Part shown: positions 17,298-30,800 of the stretch, piece by piece
How positions within the stretch are numbered: the first letter of the stretch is position 1
How the letters are laid out: each line of letters begins with the position of its first letter
Assembly (NCBI GenBank): GCA_023384455.1
Contig: JAHDWH010000037.1
Span: 1 to 33,817, forward strand
Origin: Caldilineaceae bacterium
GTDB taxonomy: Bacteria > Chloroflexota > Anaerolineae > Caldilineales > Caldilineaceae
Length of the DNA stretch: 33,817 nucleotides
Direction of reading: 5' to 3'
Translations under genes and position numbers: made by a program
The notes under the pieces: generated by a model
What the model was told of the DNA's origin: nothing
Seen by the model: the letters and a program-made list of their open reading frames with translations, nothing else
Databases searched by the model: none

Positions 17298-18170
17298 TTA
17301 CTTGCGTCTCTCCTGCCCTCTGCGGCAGGCCTGAATCAACAGATCAGCATCCAAATCCGTCACCTGCTCATCGAACTCCTTGACCAACCCGGTATAGCTG
17401 GCTTCTGCATCGGGAGCCTCCTGAAAGTGGGCTTCGTGATGGGTCTGCGCCCATTCGTAGAGGGGATTCGATCTCTCTGCCCGCTCGCGCACCGCGGCCA
17501 GTGTGCTGCGTCCCCGGTGGATGAGATAGCCGTCTTGGGTAAAGGGGAAGGAAAGACGGGGGACGCCCTGGGCCACACACGACTTCTCAAATTCGCCGAT
17601 GGGGTCGCCGCCGTCGGGGATAGGGCCTACCTCTGCCCGCCAGACACGGGCCGGGTCGAGCAGGAGGGAGAAACCGGCGAACTGATTTTGGGCGTTCCAG
17701 CGATTCCAGAATGCTTCGCCCACCAGCGCGGCATTAGCTTCCACGGCGGCAGTCACGGCCCGGGTGGCTACATCTGCACGGGCAATCACGCAATCCGAGT
17801 CGAGCAGCCAGAGCCAGGGGCGGGGAGTGCTCTGCGACTGTTGCGCCTGGGCCAGATGGGAGACGGCCTGACTGAGCGCGGGGCCGTGATGGATATTGCG
17901 GGGGTTGGCTATCAGCTTGCAAAGACCAGCCGCGGCCACGGCCTGGAGCAGATCGACCGAACCGTCCGCCGAGCCGTTGTCCACGACGACGACCCCGCGC
18001 AGCTCGTCACCCAGAAAGCGGTGTAGCGACCAGAGCAGACGGGCAATCATCGGTTTTGTGTTGTAGTTGGCGGTCGCCACAACGACGCCGGAGGGCGGTT
18101 CGGCTGTGGCAGGGGCAGGCCACCAGATGGGCGTATCACCCAGAGAGGACATCCATAGCTCCTGGTTCAA
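17298..18170 (-). CDS. glycosyltransferase family 2 protein
   Basis: GVVVATANYNTKPMIARLLWSL...GVVVVDNGSADGSVDLL...WLWLLDSDCVIA: GT-A fold with DxD-like motif. Start may be the internal ATG (MSSLGD). Confidence 0.82.
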   Translation of the reverse strand: MNQELWMSSLGDTPIWWPAPATAEPPSGVVVATANYNTKPMIARLLWSLHRFLGDELRGVVVVDNGSADGSVDLLQAVAAAGLCKLIANPRNIHHGPALSQAVSHLAQAQQSQSTPRPWLWLLDSDCVIARADVATRAVTAAVEANAALVGEAFWNRWNAQNQFAGFSLLLDPARVWRAEVGPIPDGGDPIGEFEKSCVAQGVPRLSFPFTQDGYLIHRGRSTLAAVRERAERSNPLYEWAQTHHEAHFQEAPDAEASYTGLVKEFDEQVTDLDADLLIQACRRGQERRK

Positions 18171-18248
18171 TGGCGGAAATGGACAAAGATACGCCCGAAA
18201 TTTTTGTCGTCCTTTTCGATCTCCAAAACCGTGCGGAAGTACGTGACT

Positions 18249-18566
18249 TCATCCTGGCACGATCCTCCCGTCGTCCGTAAAGATCATCTCCAATGTGCGC
18301 CCGGCTTTGATATCTTCGCGCGCTTCAGCGGCCAACTTTCTCAGCTTGTCTGGGGAAGCAGCAAAGGTGGCGTCCCAGCGCTCATTGTCCGCTCGCACTT
18401 CTTCCTCTGTCTCATCCTCATGCAGGACATCCCGCTGCGCGATCTCCTGCCATTGGATGAATCGGGCAAAATCTACCACCTGTTCCACCCGGTCCATTGG
18501 CAAGGCGTGCAAGATGCTGATCAGCGTTTCCTCATACTCTGCGATCTGTGCGTACATATTTGTCAC
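18249..18566 (-). CDS. small hypothetical protein (DUF2281-like/antitoxin-like)
   Basis: ILHALPMDRVEQVVDFARFIQWQ; overlaps the DUF433 ORF by 4 nt. Confidence 0.6.
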   Translation of the reverse strand: MTNMYAQIAEYEETLISILHALPMDRVEQVVDFARFIQWQEIAQRDVLHEDETEEEVRADNERWDATFAASPDKLRKLAAEAREDIKAGRTLEMIFTDDGRIVPG

Positions 18567-18814
18567 CTGACCTTTGATGCTTTTGGCAAATAGATGTGCC
18601 CGTCTTTATCCATCCACGTTTCGACTTCGATGGCCTGCATTCGTTTGACACCGGGAAACCATTCCAAGAATTCATCCACAGTGGCACCATCGCGCAGGTT
18701 TTCAAACAGAGCCACAACCGGAACCCGTGTGTCACGAAAAACCCACGCCCCGCTCACTTTACGGGGGGCCCGCTCCACTGCGTCCAATGCTTCCCACTGG
18801 TTCATCATTTCCAC
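18563..18814 (-). CDS. DUF433 domain-containing protein
   Basis: VSGAWVFRDTRVPVVALFENLRDGATVDEFLEWFPGVKRMQ is the DUF433 signature. Confidence 0.85.
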   Translation of the reverse strand: MEMMNQWEALDAVERAPRKVSGAWVFRDTRVPVVALFENLRDGATVDEFLEWFPGVKRMQAIEVETWMDKDGHIYLPKASKVR

Positions 18815-18855
18815 CCTCCATCACAATCCACCAGCCTCAGCGGTATTGCCGTGTA

Positions 18856-19157
18856 TCAGGTCGTGCTCTTTTCCAGCGGAGTCGCCTGCGCCATCAGCCG
18901 GTCCACCTGTTGCCGCAGCCAGACGTTTATCAGCGTTTGCGTGCTGACATTGCGCGCCCGGGCCATCTGTGTGATGTCCAGCATCAGTTCTGGCTCAATT
19001 GTCACCACACTCCGTCGCGCCGATGGCTCGAATGTCATCTCGACTTCGTAGGTCTGGTCGTCGAAGTCGGCCAAGCTGTGGGTATCCCAAAAATCGGCCA
19101 TTTCTTCCAGCGTACGCGCACCCGAAATGCTGCTCACTGTATCGTCTTGCATTTGGT

Positions 19158-19161
<4 letters not shown>
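18856..19161 (-). CDS. CopG/BrnA-like antitoxin family protein
   Basis: [28 protein letters not shown] followed by RHH-like [38 protein letters not shown]; overlaps the recG stop by 4 nt. Confidence 0.72.
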
Positions 19162-21682
<2,521 letters not shown>

Positions 21683-21683
<1 letters not shown>

Positions 21684-22543
21684 TAGACAAGTCCTTCGTA
21701 GGCGATGACACCCATTACATTGGGGCCGAGATGGGCCGCCAGACTGGGTGGGTAGCGCAAAATGCGCACAGGAATCCGGGGCAGGCCCTCTTTCATCTGC
21801 TGCACAAAGTCGGCCTGGGTCTGTTCGTAGCGGTGTTGGACAACGCCCACCTCTTCCAGATTGGAAAACTCGGCGGTAAAGTTGTAGAGCTTCTCTACCA
21901 CTTCCTCCCGGCTCTGCACCTTTTCCAGGGGGATGAGCTTGCCATCCTCCATTGTAATCATCGCCTTTATGCCCAGCATTGTGCCCAGCACGCTCTGGGC
22001 CGACCCCAGTTTGGCGCTGCGTTCCAGATAGTGCAGGGTTTCGGAGAAGAAAGTGACGTAGAGATGGGGGATGGCGCCGTTGATCAGCCGGGCCACTTCC
22101 ACCAGATCTGCGCCGTCATAGGCGGCTTTGGCGGCCATCTCCACCAGCACAGCCAGCCCCATAGATGTGGTCAGGCTGTCGATGACCCGGATGCCATAGC
22201 GCCCCATCATCATCTCCGCGGCCTTGCGGGATTGGGCCCACATCGGGCTGAGGTGGTGGCTCATATGGATAGCTACCACCTGGTCAGCCTGCTTGCCCAC
22301 CTTCTGATAGCACTCCAAAATGTAGTTGATGTTGGGCGCTTCGACTTCGGGCAGCACAACCCGCCCCCCCATCTGATTCTCGCGCAGGGCCTGAAAGAAT
22401 TGCTCGGCGGAGAATTCGGGGGTCTCGTCGTAGCGCTCCCGGCCCACGCGCAGGACGTGGGGGATGACTTCGATGGAATAGGTTTCCACCACTTCGGCAG
22501 ACAGGGCTGCATTGCTATCGGTGATAATGCGAACTTTACCCAC
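21683..22543 (-). CDS. DegV family protein
   Basis: [34 protein letters not shown]...SEQF...[12 protein letters not shown]...[14 protein letters not shown] start 22543 inferred; the longer ORF runs into a repeat. Overlaps the recG start by 1 nt (TAATG). Confidence 0.88.
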
Positions 22544-22599
22544 GGAACAGACTCCAAACGTGTACTTTTGTTGATGATGTGTAACTAAACAATAGACCC

Positions 22600-22662
22600 G
22601 GTGCGACGCACTCGCCACAGCCATTTTGTCAGTGCGACTTCTCTTGGCGAGTGCGTCGCACC
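22600..22662. repeat. 63-bp palindromic element (GGTGCGACGCACTCGCCA arms)
   Basis: Arms 22600-22617 and 22645-22662 are perfect 18-bp inverted repeats; same length as the element at 2829-2891. Confidence 0.9.
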
Positions 22663-22692
22663 TGTGTGGTGACGAAGATTTATAGTGATTCG

Positions 22693-22754
22693 GGTGCGAT
22701 GCACTCGCCAGAAGCAGACTTCAGCCAACAGATGTGTGGCGGGTGCGTCGCACC
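22693..22754. repeat. 62-bp palindromic element, same family
   Basis: GGTGCGATGCACTCGCCA (22693-22710) / TGGCGGGTGCGTCGCACC (22737-22754). Confidence 0.88.
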
Positions 22755-22794
22755 TTTTGTATTGAACAGGTACGACGGTTTTAACCTCCGCTTT

Positions 22795-22823
22795 TTGACA
22801 GCCACAGAGGGATGTGGTACTCT
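22795..22823 (+). promoter_or_regulatory. sigma70-type promoter upstream of rpmB
   Basis: TTGACA (22795-22800), 17-bp spacer, TACTCT (22818-22823) with TG extension. Confidence 0.6.
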
Positions 22824-22960
22824 CAAACAGTTATTGTGTCGAGGGCAAACGGCGGATTTCTGCTGAACCTTTCGACAGTGAGTTTGACAACCAGCAGGTT
22901 CAACAGCGTAGACAGCGGCGGGAACGACCGCACACAAGACAATAAGGGAGCGAAAGAATT

Positions 22961-23140
22961 ATGGCTAAGTGTCAGCAGTGCGGCAAAGGCCCCCAATTTG
23001 GCAACAACCGGCCCTGGTCGAAGAAAGCCACCCGCCACAAATGGGATGTCAATATTCAGAAGGTGAAAGTGACGGAGGACGGCACAACCAGATCCAAGCG
23101 GATGTGCGCCTCCTGCATCAAAACACTTTCTAAGGCCTAG
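22961..23140 (+). CDS. rpmB: 50S ribosomal protein L28 (four-cysteine form)
   Basis: ATGGCTAAG...: [59 protein letters not shown]. 59 aa, so absent from the ORF track. Confidence 0.93.
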   Translation: MAKCQQCGKGPQFGNNRPWSKKATRHKWDVNIQKVKVTEDGTTRSKRMCASCIKTLSKA

Positions 23141-23176
23141 ACCACCTTCGGTTGCAGCCAGTCCAGTCTCGAAATC

Positions 23177-23208
23177 AAAACGTCGATCCGCAAGGGTCGG
23201 CGTTTTTG
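23177..23208 (+). terminator. intrinsic terminator after rpmB
   Basis: AAAACGTCGATCC-GCAA-GGGTCGGCGTTTT followed by T: 13-bp stem with G-U pairs and GNRA loop. Confidence 0.8.
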
Positions 23209-23319
23209 TATTGAAGATAGCCACGGATGAACACAGATGAACACGGATAGGCGCGGATTTACACAGATAAAATCTGCGGCAATCTGCGAAATCTGTGTAA
23301 TCTGCGTTCCTCCCCATCA

Positions 23320-24435
23320 TCAGCCAGCCTTTCCCACCGCGGCCTGGCGCAGTTGACCGCAGCCTGCGTTAATTTCGATACCCCGACGCAGGCGCACAGT
23401 GGCGGGCACGCCGCCGGCGCGCAGAATCTCTACGAAGCGGGCCGTGTCCCCATCGCTGGTGGGCTGGAAGGGGCTGTCGGGGATCGGGTTGAGCGGGATG
23501 ACGTTGACGTGACAGAGCAGGGGGCTGAGCTTCTCTGCCAGCTCCGCGGCCAGCGCCGGGCTGTCGTTGATCCCCGCCATCAACGCATACTCGAAGGTGA
23601 CCCGGCGGTGGGTCTTGTCGATGTAGCGCCCCACCGCGGCCAGCAGATCGGCCACGGGATAGCGGCTGTTGAGGGGCACAAGCGACGAGCGCAGTTCGTC
23701 GTTGGGCGCGTGCAGGCTCACGGCCAGGGCAATCTGCAACCCCTCGTCGGCCATGCGGTCGATCATCGGAATCAGCCCGACTGTGCTGAGGGTGATGTGG
23801 CGTGCGCCCAGGCCAAAGGCGTCGGCGTCGGTGAGCAGACGCAGGGCGGTCCAGACGTTGCGGTAGTTGTGCATAGGCTCGCCCATCCCCATCAGCACCA
23901 CATTTGTCACCGCAGTCGGGCGCGCCACAGCCATCGGCGGTTCGGCCCCGGCCTTTGCCAGATAGCGGGCGAAGTATAGCACCTGGGCCACAATCTCCCC
24001 GCTGGTCAGGTTGCGGGCCAGCCCGCCCTGGGCCGTGGCGCAAAAGGTGCAGCCCATCGCGCAGCCTACTTGGCTGCTGATGCAGAGGGTGCGCCGTTCG
24101 TCATAGAGCATCAGCACCGTCTCAATCGTCTGCCCGTCGGCCAGGCGAAAGAGCACCTTCTGGGTGTCGCCGTCCTGGGAGAGGATGCGGGTGGCCGACT
24201 CCAGGGGGGAGATCAGCCATTCCCCGGCCAGCTTCTCCCGCAGGGTTTTGGGCAGATTCGCCATTTCGTCAAAAGAGACGGCGAAATGTTTGTAGACCCA
24301 TTCCCAAATCTGGCGGGCCCGATAGACAGGCTGCCCCAGCCCGGTCACGACCTCCGTCAGCTCCTCCAAGGAAAGATCGAGCAACACACGCTTTTCAATT
24401 TGTCCCGGGCCGACCTTCAGAGTGATTTCTGTCAT
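23320..24435 (-). CDS. rlmN: 23S rRNA (adenine(2503)-C(2))-methyltransferase RlmN
   Basis: [31 protein letters not shown] (radical SAM CxxxCxxC), [28 protein letters not shown]. Confidence 0.96.
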   Translation of the reverse strand: MTEITLKVGPGQIEKRVLLDLSLEELTEVVTGLGQPVYRARQIWEWVYKHFAVSFDEMANLPKTLREKLAGEWLISPLESATRILSQDGDTQKVLFRLADGQTIETVLMLYDERRTLCISSQVGCAMGCTFCATAQGGLARNLTSGEIVAQVLYFARYLAKAGAEPPMAVARPTAVTNVVLMGMGEPMHNYRNVWTALRLLTDADAFGLGARHITLSTVGLIPMIDRMADEGLQIALAVSLHAPNDELRSSLVPLNSRYPVADLLAAVGRYIDKTHRRVTFEYALMAGINDSPALAAELAEKLSPLLCHVNVIPLNPIPDSPFQPTSDGDTARFVEILRAGGVPATVRLRRGIEINAGCGQLRQAAVGKAG

Positions 24436-24536
24436 ACACTCCATTGTAGCGCGTGGCATTGGGCGCGGTCAAAAAGTCGTGCGGATGGCAGAATGCAATA
24501 AATAAAATGCAATAAAGAAGTAGTCTTCTATCCCCC

Positions 24537-24576
24537 AAGAGAAGTGCCCGGACCAAACGAACCGGGCACTTCTCTT
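24537..24576. terminator. 15-bp stem-loop between rlmN and the large secreted protein gene
   Basis: AAGAGAAGTGCCCGG / CCGGGCACTTCTCTT with a 10-nt loop; weak T tail on either strand. Confidence 0.5.
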
Positions 24577-24612
24577 AATTCTTCTCATCTACAGACGCAG
24601 ATACACCCCCTA

Positions 24613-27600
24613 TCAGCCTGTGGGTTGACAGGGCGCGCCCAACCGGGCAGACTGCCACCCAATGGGGACAATTCCACCCCAGAAGGGCGCGCGCGCGTTG
24701 GGCGCCACCCGTTGGCCGGCCACCTGACCAATGACGTTGTGGTCTTTGTCCGTGAGATAGATAGTGATAAAGTTGCCCAGTGCGTCCGGCGGTACAACCT
24801 GAAGCACAAATTGCACAGGCTGACAGGTGCGCAATGGATTGTCTGCGGTGACGTAGCGAATACCCACAATCCGGTCACCCCCGGTCGGCTCTTTTTCGAT
24901 CAGTGGCTCCTGAACCCAGCCGGGCGGCCCCTGGAGTGGTTCCACTGCCTGCCAGGGTTTTTCCTGCTTGTCAAAGTAGATTTCCATATCGTGGACGATA
25001 GCGTCGTCACTTTCCAGCAGGATGTGCAGCTCAAGCGTAATCACACCGGGGCTGCTGGGGGATTCGGTGAATTTGGCACTGATCCCCGTCAGCACGGGTG
25101 GTTCCTTGACGACGGTTGGCGTGACCGTGGCTGTGGCCGTTTCCGTCGCTGTAGGCGTCACCGTAACCGTGGGCGTCTCTGTGGCCGAGGGTGTCACAGT
25201 TGCGGTTGGGGTTTCCGTAGCCGTGGGTGATGCGGTGGGCGTTGCGCTCGGCGTCGGTGTCTCGCTCGGCGTGGGCGTTATCGTCGGCGTGGATGTGGGC
25301 GTTCGAGTAGGTGTCGAGGTGGGCGTAGGCGTCCGCGTCGGCGTCGGCGTCCGGGTCGGTGTCGGTGTGCGGGTCGACGTGTAGGTCGGCGTCGGTGTGT
25401 AGGTCGGCGTCGGTGTGCGGGTCACAAAGCGAGTGGGCGTGCGTGTCGGCGTCGGTGTGTAGGTGGGCGTATAGGTGGGCGTACGCGTTGGCGTGGCGGT
25501 GACAGTAGCAGTGCGGCACGGCCCAGGGCCTATTTCCCACCAGCGGAAGTTGCTGGTGTCAATGCCGTCCCGGCGGCCAAAGGCGTCCACCGTCTTGCCA
25601 TTCCAGTTCTTATCCTCGTCGCCATCGATCCAGAAGTCGTTGTCGTTGTCCCTGTCCACCTCTTTGCGCAGCCCATCCCCATCCCAATCCGGATTGCGCT
25701 TGCTGAAATTCCCCAGATTGTCAAAGACGTAGCTGCGCACATCCTGCTTGTCCCACACGCAGTCCTCGTCCGTATCGGGCAGATTGAAGAGGGTAGGAAA
25801 GCGATTGATCTCGTCAAAATCCACAATGCCATCCTTGTCCCCGTCGGTACTCAGGGATGCTTCATCCACCCGGGGCGTGACCCCCGCCGGTGGTACGTGA
25901 TATTCGGAGACATTCCAATTGTTGTACGCGATCCAGCCCCCGCTGTTGGTCCAGGGGTCCACCCGATAGGCGAACTGCCAACTGAAAAACCAGAGGTCGA
26001 ACTCCCAGTAACCGGCCAGGACAACGCTGTGGGCGTCGTTGTTTTCCACAAAGAGCCCGGGCCGCCCCCCATCGATCCAGCCTTTCACCTGGGCAAAGGT
26101 GGGCTTGCCCCGGGCGCAGTCGCCGGCGGCGTTGTTCATCGCCCACCACATCACATTCTTACCGCCTCCCCAGGTGCAGGTCTGGTTGGGCCACAGGCCA
26201 ATGCCGTGGCCCATATCCCCTTCCGGCGCGCCGCCGCCATAGGCGTAATAGGAGATGCGGTCCTGGCTGAGTTTGCTCCCGTAGTAATCGGCAATCATCG
26301 AAATCGAGGCCCGGGTGCAATACCAGTCCCCGTGGGGATTGCCCCGCCGGGGCGGACTATCCCCCACCACCAGATCGCCGTCGGCTTCGTGGGCGGAATC
26401 CCAGCGGTGAATGCCCGTCTCCGGGTCCCCGTCCAGACACATCATCCGCGTGTCCTTGTGTTGAAGTTGGGGTTTCACATTCAGCACTTTGCTGGCCCCA
26501 ATGGCCGAAGTCTCTATCGGCATCGGGATGACCGTCACCTGATTGACCACCGACCAGTCGCTGCGGCTGCCGTCGGCTTGCAGGCTTTGGGCGCGGAAGT
26601 AAAAGGTGCGGGAAACATCAGCGGTGGTAGTCAGCGCGGCGGTGTAGACCGTATCGCTGAGGACGACGCTAACTTCGGGGGATGCAAAGGTTGGCTCCTG
26701 CGCAATCTGGAACTGATAGCTCACGGCGTCCGGCACATGCGACCAGCCAAAGACCACATCCCCGGCAAAGGTGATCGCCCCGTCAAAGGGTGTGCGGAAG
26801 TAGGGGGCCGGGGCACGGTTGGCTGCGCCGGGCGTGCTTTCCCCCGGTTTATAGATGGTCCACTCCTCCGGTGTATTGCTTTTGGAGAGGGGATAGCGGC
26901 CCAGCGAGCCACCGCTGACCAGCGCATCAATTCCAGGACTTTGGGTGGTCGGCCCGGTGAAACTGTCCGCCGGCCACTGGCCCGCCTCGATCGCCAGGGC
27001 CGCGGCCCCGTTGGGAAAGTCGCCATAGGCCACAAAGTCCACCAGTGTGGTGGTGGTGTGGGTGGCGCTGCTGAAAAGGGAGAGTTGATCCACCGGGCCG
27101 AAGCTGTTGATCAGACCCGACGGTGTGTGCAGGGTAATCACCCCGTCGCTCAGATCGTACTCGTTGGCCGTCTCCCCCAGGCCATCAAAGAAGATCAGGA
27201 CGTACGTCTGGGGTGGCAGGTTGGGCAGGCTGGCCGGAAAGGTGTAGGTAGCACCGCTGCCCGTGGCAATCTGCCACCCGGCGAGATTGCTTACGATTGT
27301 GCCCGCTGCTGTGCGGGTATAGCCCTGGGCGGCCATCTCGGCCTGCCCCTCTGTGCCAATCACCAGAGGCAAAAAGAGCGAAGCACTGTTGTTAAAGAGT
27401 TCCACCCACTGGTAATTGCCCTGCCCAACCAGAGGCATCAGTTCATTGATGATTATTGGGTTATCCAGAGGGAGCTGTGCGGAGGAAGTTTGGCCGTTTT
27501 GGAGAGCAATGGGCATAGTGGCGGCGTCCGAAACAGCCGCCAACGCAAACGAAATCACAAGCCATAGGGCTACAAACGAAGCCAGGAGCGAGGTAAAGAG

Positions 27601-27624
27601 CGCAATACGGGGATGTAGGGACAT
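24613..27624 (-). CDS. secreted multidomain protein: lamin-tail-like, cysteine-peptidase-like, Ca-binding-like repeats, TP-rich linker
   Basis: Signal-like [37 protein letters not shown]...WVELFN (lamin tail domain); [18 protein letters not shown]...[53 protein letters not shown] run. Confidence 0.75.
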   Translation of the reverse strand: MSLHPRIALFTSLLASFVALWLVISFALAAVSDAATMPIALQNGQTSSAQLPLDNPIIINELMPLVGQGNYQWVELFNNSASLFLPLVIGTEGQAEMAAQGYTRTAAGTIVSNLAGWQIATGSGATYTFPASLPNLPPQTYVLIFFDGLGETANEYDLSDGVITLHTPSGLINSFGPVDQLSLFSSATHTTTTLVDFVAYGDFPNGAAALAIEAGQWPADSFTGPTTQSPGIDALVSGGSLGRYPLSKSNTPEEWTIYKPGESTPGAANRAPAPYFRTPFDGAITFAGDVVFGWSHVPDAVSYQFQIAQEPTFASPEVSVVLSDTVYTAALTTTADVSRTFYFRAQSLQADGSRSDWSVVNQVTVIPMPIETSAIGASKVLNVKPQLQHKDTRMMCLDGDPETGIHRWDSAHEADGDLVVGDSPPRRGNPHGDWYCTRASISMIADYYGSKLSQDRISYYAYGGGAPEGDMGHGIGLWPNQTCTWGGGKNVMWWAMNNAAGDCARGKPTFAQVKGWIDGGRPGLFVENNDAHSVVLAGYWEFDLWFFSWQFAYRVDPWTNSGGWIAYNNWNVSEYHVPPAGVTPRVDEASLSTDGDKDGIVDFDEINRFPTLFNLPDTDEDCVWDKQDVRSYVFDNLGNFSKRNPDWDGDGLRKEVDRDNDNDFWIDGDEDKNWNGKTVDAFGRRDGIDTSNFRWWEIGPGPCRTATVTATPTRTPTYTPTYTPTPTRTPTRFVTRTPTPTYTPTPTYTSTRTPTPTRTPTPTRTPTPTSTPTRTPTSTPTITPTPSETPTPSATPTASPTATETPTATVTPSATETPTVTVTPTATETATATVTPTVVKEPPVLTGISAKFTESPSSPGVITLELHILLESDDAIVHDMEIYFDKQEKPWQAVEPLQGPPGWVQEPLIEKEPTGGDRIVGIRYVTADNPLRTCQPVQFVLQVVPPDALGNFITIYLTDKDHNVIGQVAGQRVAPNARAPFWGGIVPIGWQSARLGAPCQPTG
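25113..25515. repeat. degenerate Thr-Pro-encoding tandem repeat
   Basis: Low-complexity GTxGGCGTxGG repeats encode TPTPTRTPT inside the secreted protein. Confidence 0.85.
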
Positions 27625-27844
27625 GAGATTCCTCCTCTGAATCCTAACCAAAAGCGACTTGCCGAGGAACGTGGAAAGCGCGCAGCCTCCCAATAGAATA
27701 TCTTCTGAGTAGAGTTTGCAAATCCCAAATGGGAGCGGTCGGTCGGGGCAATAATCCTAGCATAGTACAAAAAAACGTGTTTGTCTATGCCCCAGGACAC
27801 ATCTTGGCAATCCAATGCTGTACGATTTTTCCTGTTTCGAAAAT

Positions 27845-27873
27845 TTGACTGAACCTTTCGGTTATGTTATTCT
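27845..27873 (+). promoter_or_regulatory. sigma70-type promoter for the DIP1984-like gene
   Basis: TTGACT (27845-27850), 17-bp spacer, TATTCT (27868-27873) with TG extension. Confidence 0.6.
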
Positions 27874-27925
27874 TCTTAGTCCTGCTTGTCGGCATTTTGC
27901 CAAACGAAAGGTCAAAGGTAGAAAG

Positions 27926-28384
27926 ATGAAACTGGCAGAAGCCCTGATTCTTCGGGCAGACACACAAAAACGCATCACAGAACTGCGCCAGCGCGCAACC
28001 CGCAACGCAAAGGTGCAGGAGGGCAGCCGCCCTTCGGAAGACCCCCTGGCGCTGCTGGCCCAAGTGCGGGATATGTACACGCAGTTGACAGCCCTGGTCC
28101 AGCGCATTAACCGCACCAACACAGCCACAGCCTTTGACAGTTCCCTGTCTATGGCCGATGCGCTGGCCGTGCGCGATTCTATGGGCGCACAGCAGGGGAT
28201 GCTCCGGGAGATAGCTCAGGCCGCGGTTCCCACACAGGAACGCTTCACCCGCACAGAGCTGCGCTACGAGAGCACTGTAGATGCGGCAGCCCTGCAGGGG
28301 GAAGCAGACGATCTGGCCCGCCGACGCCGGGAGTTGGACACCCGCATCCAGGAGCTTAACTGGCTGACGGAGTTAATCGAGTAA
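27926..28384 (+). CDS. DIP1984 family protein
   Basis: MKLAEALILRADTQKRITELRQRATRNAKVQEGSRPSEDPLALLAQ...RINRTN...LNWLTELIE resembles the DIP1984 family. Confidence 0.8.
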   Translation: MKLAEALILRADTQKRITELRQRATRNAKVQEGSRPSEDPLALLAQVRDMYTQLTALVQRINRTNTATAFDSSLSMADALAVRDSMGAQQGMLREIAQAAVPTQERFTRTELRYESTVDAAALQGEADDLARRRRELDTRIQELNWLTELIE

Positions 28385-28640
28385 CCCGCAGTCCGACAAA
28401 CAGGAACGCAGGAGAGCGAACAATTCGTGTTGGTAGCGACAAGGGCAGAGGCGAGCGCAAACCCCACAGCGCTTGGGGATAAAAGTGCTACCCCCTTTAC
28501 AGGATATGCAAGGGGCAGCAAATTCCATTCAAAGTTATGCCCAGTATTGTTACAAGCGTACCGGGTATTGTCATTGTAATCACCGCGTGCTGATCTGTAC
28601 TTGACGTGAGGGTGGGTCAGGGGCAAACACGAATTTTCAA

Positions 28641-28673
28641 AGAGCGCCCAGACCGTTGCGATCTGGGCGCTCT
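28641..28673. terminator. 12-bp GC-rich stem-loop between convergent genes
   Basis: AGAGCGCCCAGA-CCGTTGCGA-TCTGGGCGCTCT. Confidence 0.55.
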
Positions 28674-28709
28674 GATTTATGCTCGACACAGACATAAACT
28701 GACCTATTT

Positions 28710-28765
28710 TCACCCTATCACCCGGTCACCCTGTCACCCGGTCACCCTGTCACCCTGTCATCCTG
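28710..28765. repeat. 8-bp tandem repeat, 7 units (TCACCC[GG/TG/TA])
   Basis: TCACCCTA TCACCCGG TCACCCTG TCACCCGG TCACCCTG TCACCCTG TCATCCTG. Confidence 0.92.
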
Positions 28766-28797
28766 TCAAGTATAGATGTGTTCCATTCGACGTAGCC

Positions 28798-29742
28798 CTA
28801 CTTCCCCCAGCTGTGGGCCGTGTCGATGGCCGCGCGGATATTCCCCCAGGGCACGTCGTTGGGCAGCGTGCAGTCCGCGGCCAGGATATAGCGGGGCGGA
28901 GCCTCTGCCAGCAGACCCTCCACCATTTGTCGCACATCGTCCTCACTCCCGGTGGCGATAATCCCCTTACGCTCTACGCCCCCCATAAAGGGTCGCCCAA
29001 AGCGAGTGGACAATTCGTCCATCCGCCACTTGCGCTTGCCCACCTGCTGGCTGCAGTTGACCACCTGGCCGGGATAGTCGCCAAAGACGCCCAGGTCGTC
29101 GTAGCCGCCGTGATAGTCGCAGATGTGCAGAATGTTGAAGTCGCAACCCCGATTCATCTCGGCCATCAGGGCCAGGTCGTAGGGTTTGACACACTGCCCA
29201 AAGAGCGAGGGATCGGAAAAACGAAAGCTCTCGTTGCCCTGGGTCGAAGCGTAGAAACCATCCACACCCAGAGCAATACACTCGGCCACGAAGATACCCA
29301 GGCTGGCCGTAATGATCTCCATACCCGCCTGCACAGCCTGCGGGTCTTCGCTGATGTGGCGGGTAATCTCGCTCTGCCCGCCGACTGTATGGCCGGCGCA
29401 CATAAAAGGCGAGTAGACAGTTACGATGACCGGGGCTGCCTTGCCCACGGCTTTGACCAGTCCCTTCACAACGGCCAACTGGGGCGCGTAAAAATCCTTG
29501 CCATAGAATGGCATATGCTTCCAGTCGGCAGGCTGGCCGATCTCTGGCCGTTGGGGAAAGGTCAATTCGTATTGGATTTTGACAAAATCCATCCCCGTAT
29601 AGTGGAAATACTCCAGGTGTTTGTCAATCGCGGCTTGACCCACATGAAATTTTTTGTCGAAGTGGATAAAGAAACCGGCAGGAACGTAGGCAGGGGGCGT
29701 GCTGTCGTGTAGCAGTTGGAAGATACTATCTCGTCGGTTCAT
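28798..29742 (-). CDS. uroporphyrinogen decarboxylase (URO-D)-family protein
   Basis: MNRRDSIFQLLHDSTPPAYVPAGFFIHFD...DFVKIQYE...VDGFYASTQG...HICDYHGGYDD...YILAADCTLPNDVPWGNIRAAIDTAH. Confidence 0.78.
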   Translation of the reverse strand: MNRRDSIFQLLHDSTPPAYVPAGFFIHFDKKFHVGQAAIDKHLEYFHYTGMDFVKIQYELTFPQRPEIGQPADWKHMPFYGKDFYAPQLAVVKGLVKAVGKAAPVIVTVYSPFMCAGHTVGGQSEITRHISEDPQAVQAGMEIITASLGIFVAECIALGVDGFYASTQGNESFRFSDPSLFGQCVKPYDLALMAEMNRGCDFNILHICDYHGGYDDLGVFGDYPGQVVNCSQQVGKRKWRMDELSTRFGRPFMGGVERKGIIATGSEDDVRQMVEGLLAEAPPRYILAADCTLPNDVPWGNIRAAIDTAHSWGK

Positions 29743-29996
29743 CACTTTTCTCCTGTGTGGCGCTGCGGCAAAGCGTGCTTTCGTAGCCGTACAATAGTAT
29801 AGTACAGCCCGGCGAAAATCGACCCACAACTCCTGCTCCCCGCCGGTCACGGACCCGGTGAGAGCATTCGCAAATGTGGGTGGACCTACGCCGCCGTATA
29901 TTAGCATACCCGTGCCTGGCTTGACATTCAACAGGCAGCAGGCTAGGATCGTTCTTCAGTTGGACGTGCTATACACCACTCCCAGGAGTCAAAGGA

Positions 29997-30767
29997 ATGT
30001 ACAAAGTAGCAATCGTCACCGGCGGCAGCCGGGGCATTGGGCGGGGCATCTGCCTGGGGCTGGCAGCCCGGGGCTGGGCCGTTGTAGTCAATTATCGGGG
30101 CAACGGGGCCGCGGCCCAGGAAGCTGCCCACCTGGTGGAAGAGGCGGGCGGCCAGGCCCTCATCGTCCAGGCCGACATCGGCGCGGCGGAGGATCGGGAG
30201 CGGCTGGTGCAGGAGACGCTGACCCGCTTTGGCCGCATCGACCTGCTGGTCAACAACGCCGGGATGGCCCCCCGGGTGCGGGCCGACCTGCTGGAAACCA
30301 GCGAAGAGTCCTACGACGAAGTGATGGCGGTCAACCTGAAAGGCCCCTTCTTTCTCACCCAGCGGGTGGCGAGGGCGATGCTCGCCCAGGTGGCGCAGGA
30401 TGCCAACACCCGGCCGGCCATCGTCAACATCGGCTCCATCAGCGCCTATACGGCCAGCATCAACCGGGGGGAGTATTGCGTCTCCAAAGCGGGGATGGGG
30501 ATGATGACCGCACTCTTTGCGGACCGGTTAGCCCCCCACGGCGTCAATGTCTACGAAGTGCGTCCCGGCATTATCGAGACGGATATGACCAGCGGCGTCA
30601 AAGCCAAATACGACGCCCTCATCGGCGACGGACTGACCCCCATCCGGCGCTGGGGCCAGCCCACGGATATCGCCGCCGCGGTCACCGCCCTGGCCGAAGG
30701 CGCGTTTCCCTTTTCCACGGGGGAGATTTTTAATGTAGACGGCGGGTTTCATATGCGTCGGCTGTGA
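29997..30767 (+). CDS. short-chain dehydrogenase/reductase (SDR), 3-ketoacyl reductase-like
   Basis: [46 protein letters not shown]. Confidence 0.92.
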   Translation: MYKVAIVTGGSRGIGRGICLGLAARGWAVVVNYRGNGAAAQEAAHLVEEAGGQALIVQADIGAAEDRERLVQETLTRFGRIDLLVNNAGMAPRVRADLLETSEESYDEVMAVNLKGPFFLTQRVARAMLAQVAQDANTRPAIVNIGSISAYTASINRGEYCVSKAGMGMMTALFADRLAPHGVNVYEVRPGIIETDMTSGVKAKYDALIGDGLTPIRRWGQPTDIAAAVTALAEGAFPFSTGEIFNVDGGFHMRRL

Positions 30768-30800
30768 GAATTCGACCCCTGAATCGTTCTACCGTCTTGG

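Noticed and set aside
18175-18250. Minus-strand frame reading DEVTYFRTVLEIEKDDKNFGRIFVHFRH*
   Set aside because: Protein-like, but too short, with no start codon and no link to a gene; could be a remnant, not enough support to call.
25897-27567. 556-aa plus-strand ORF
   Set aside because: Antisense of the secreted multidomain protein; no motif support.
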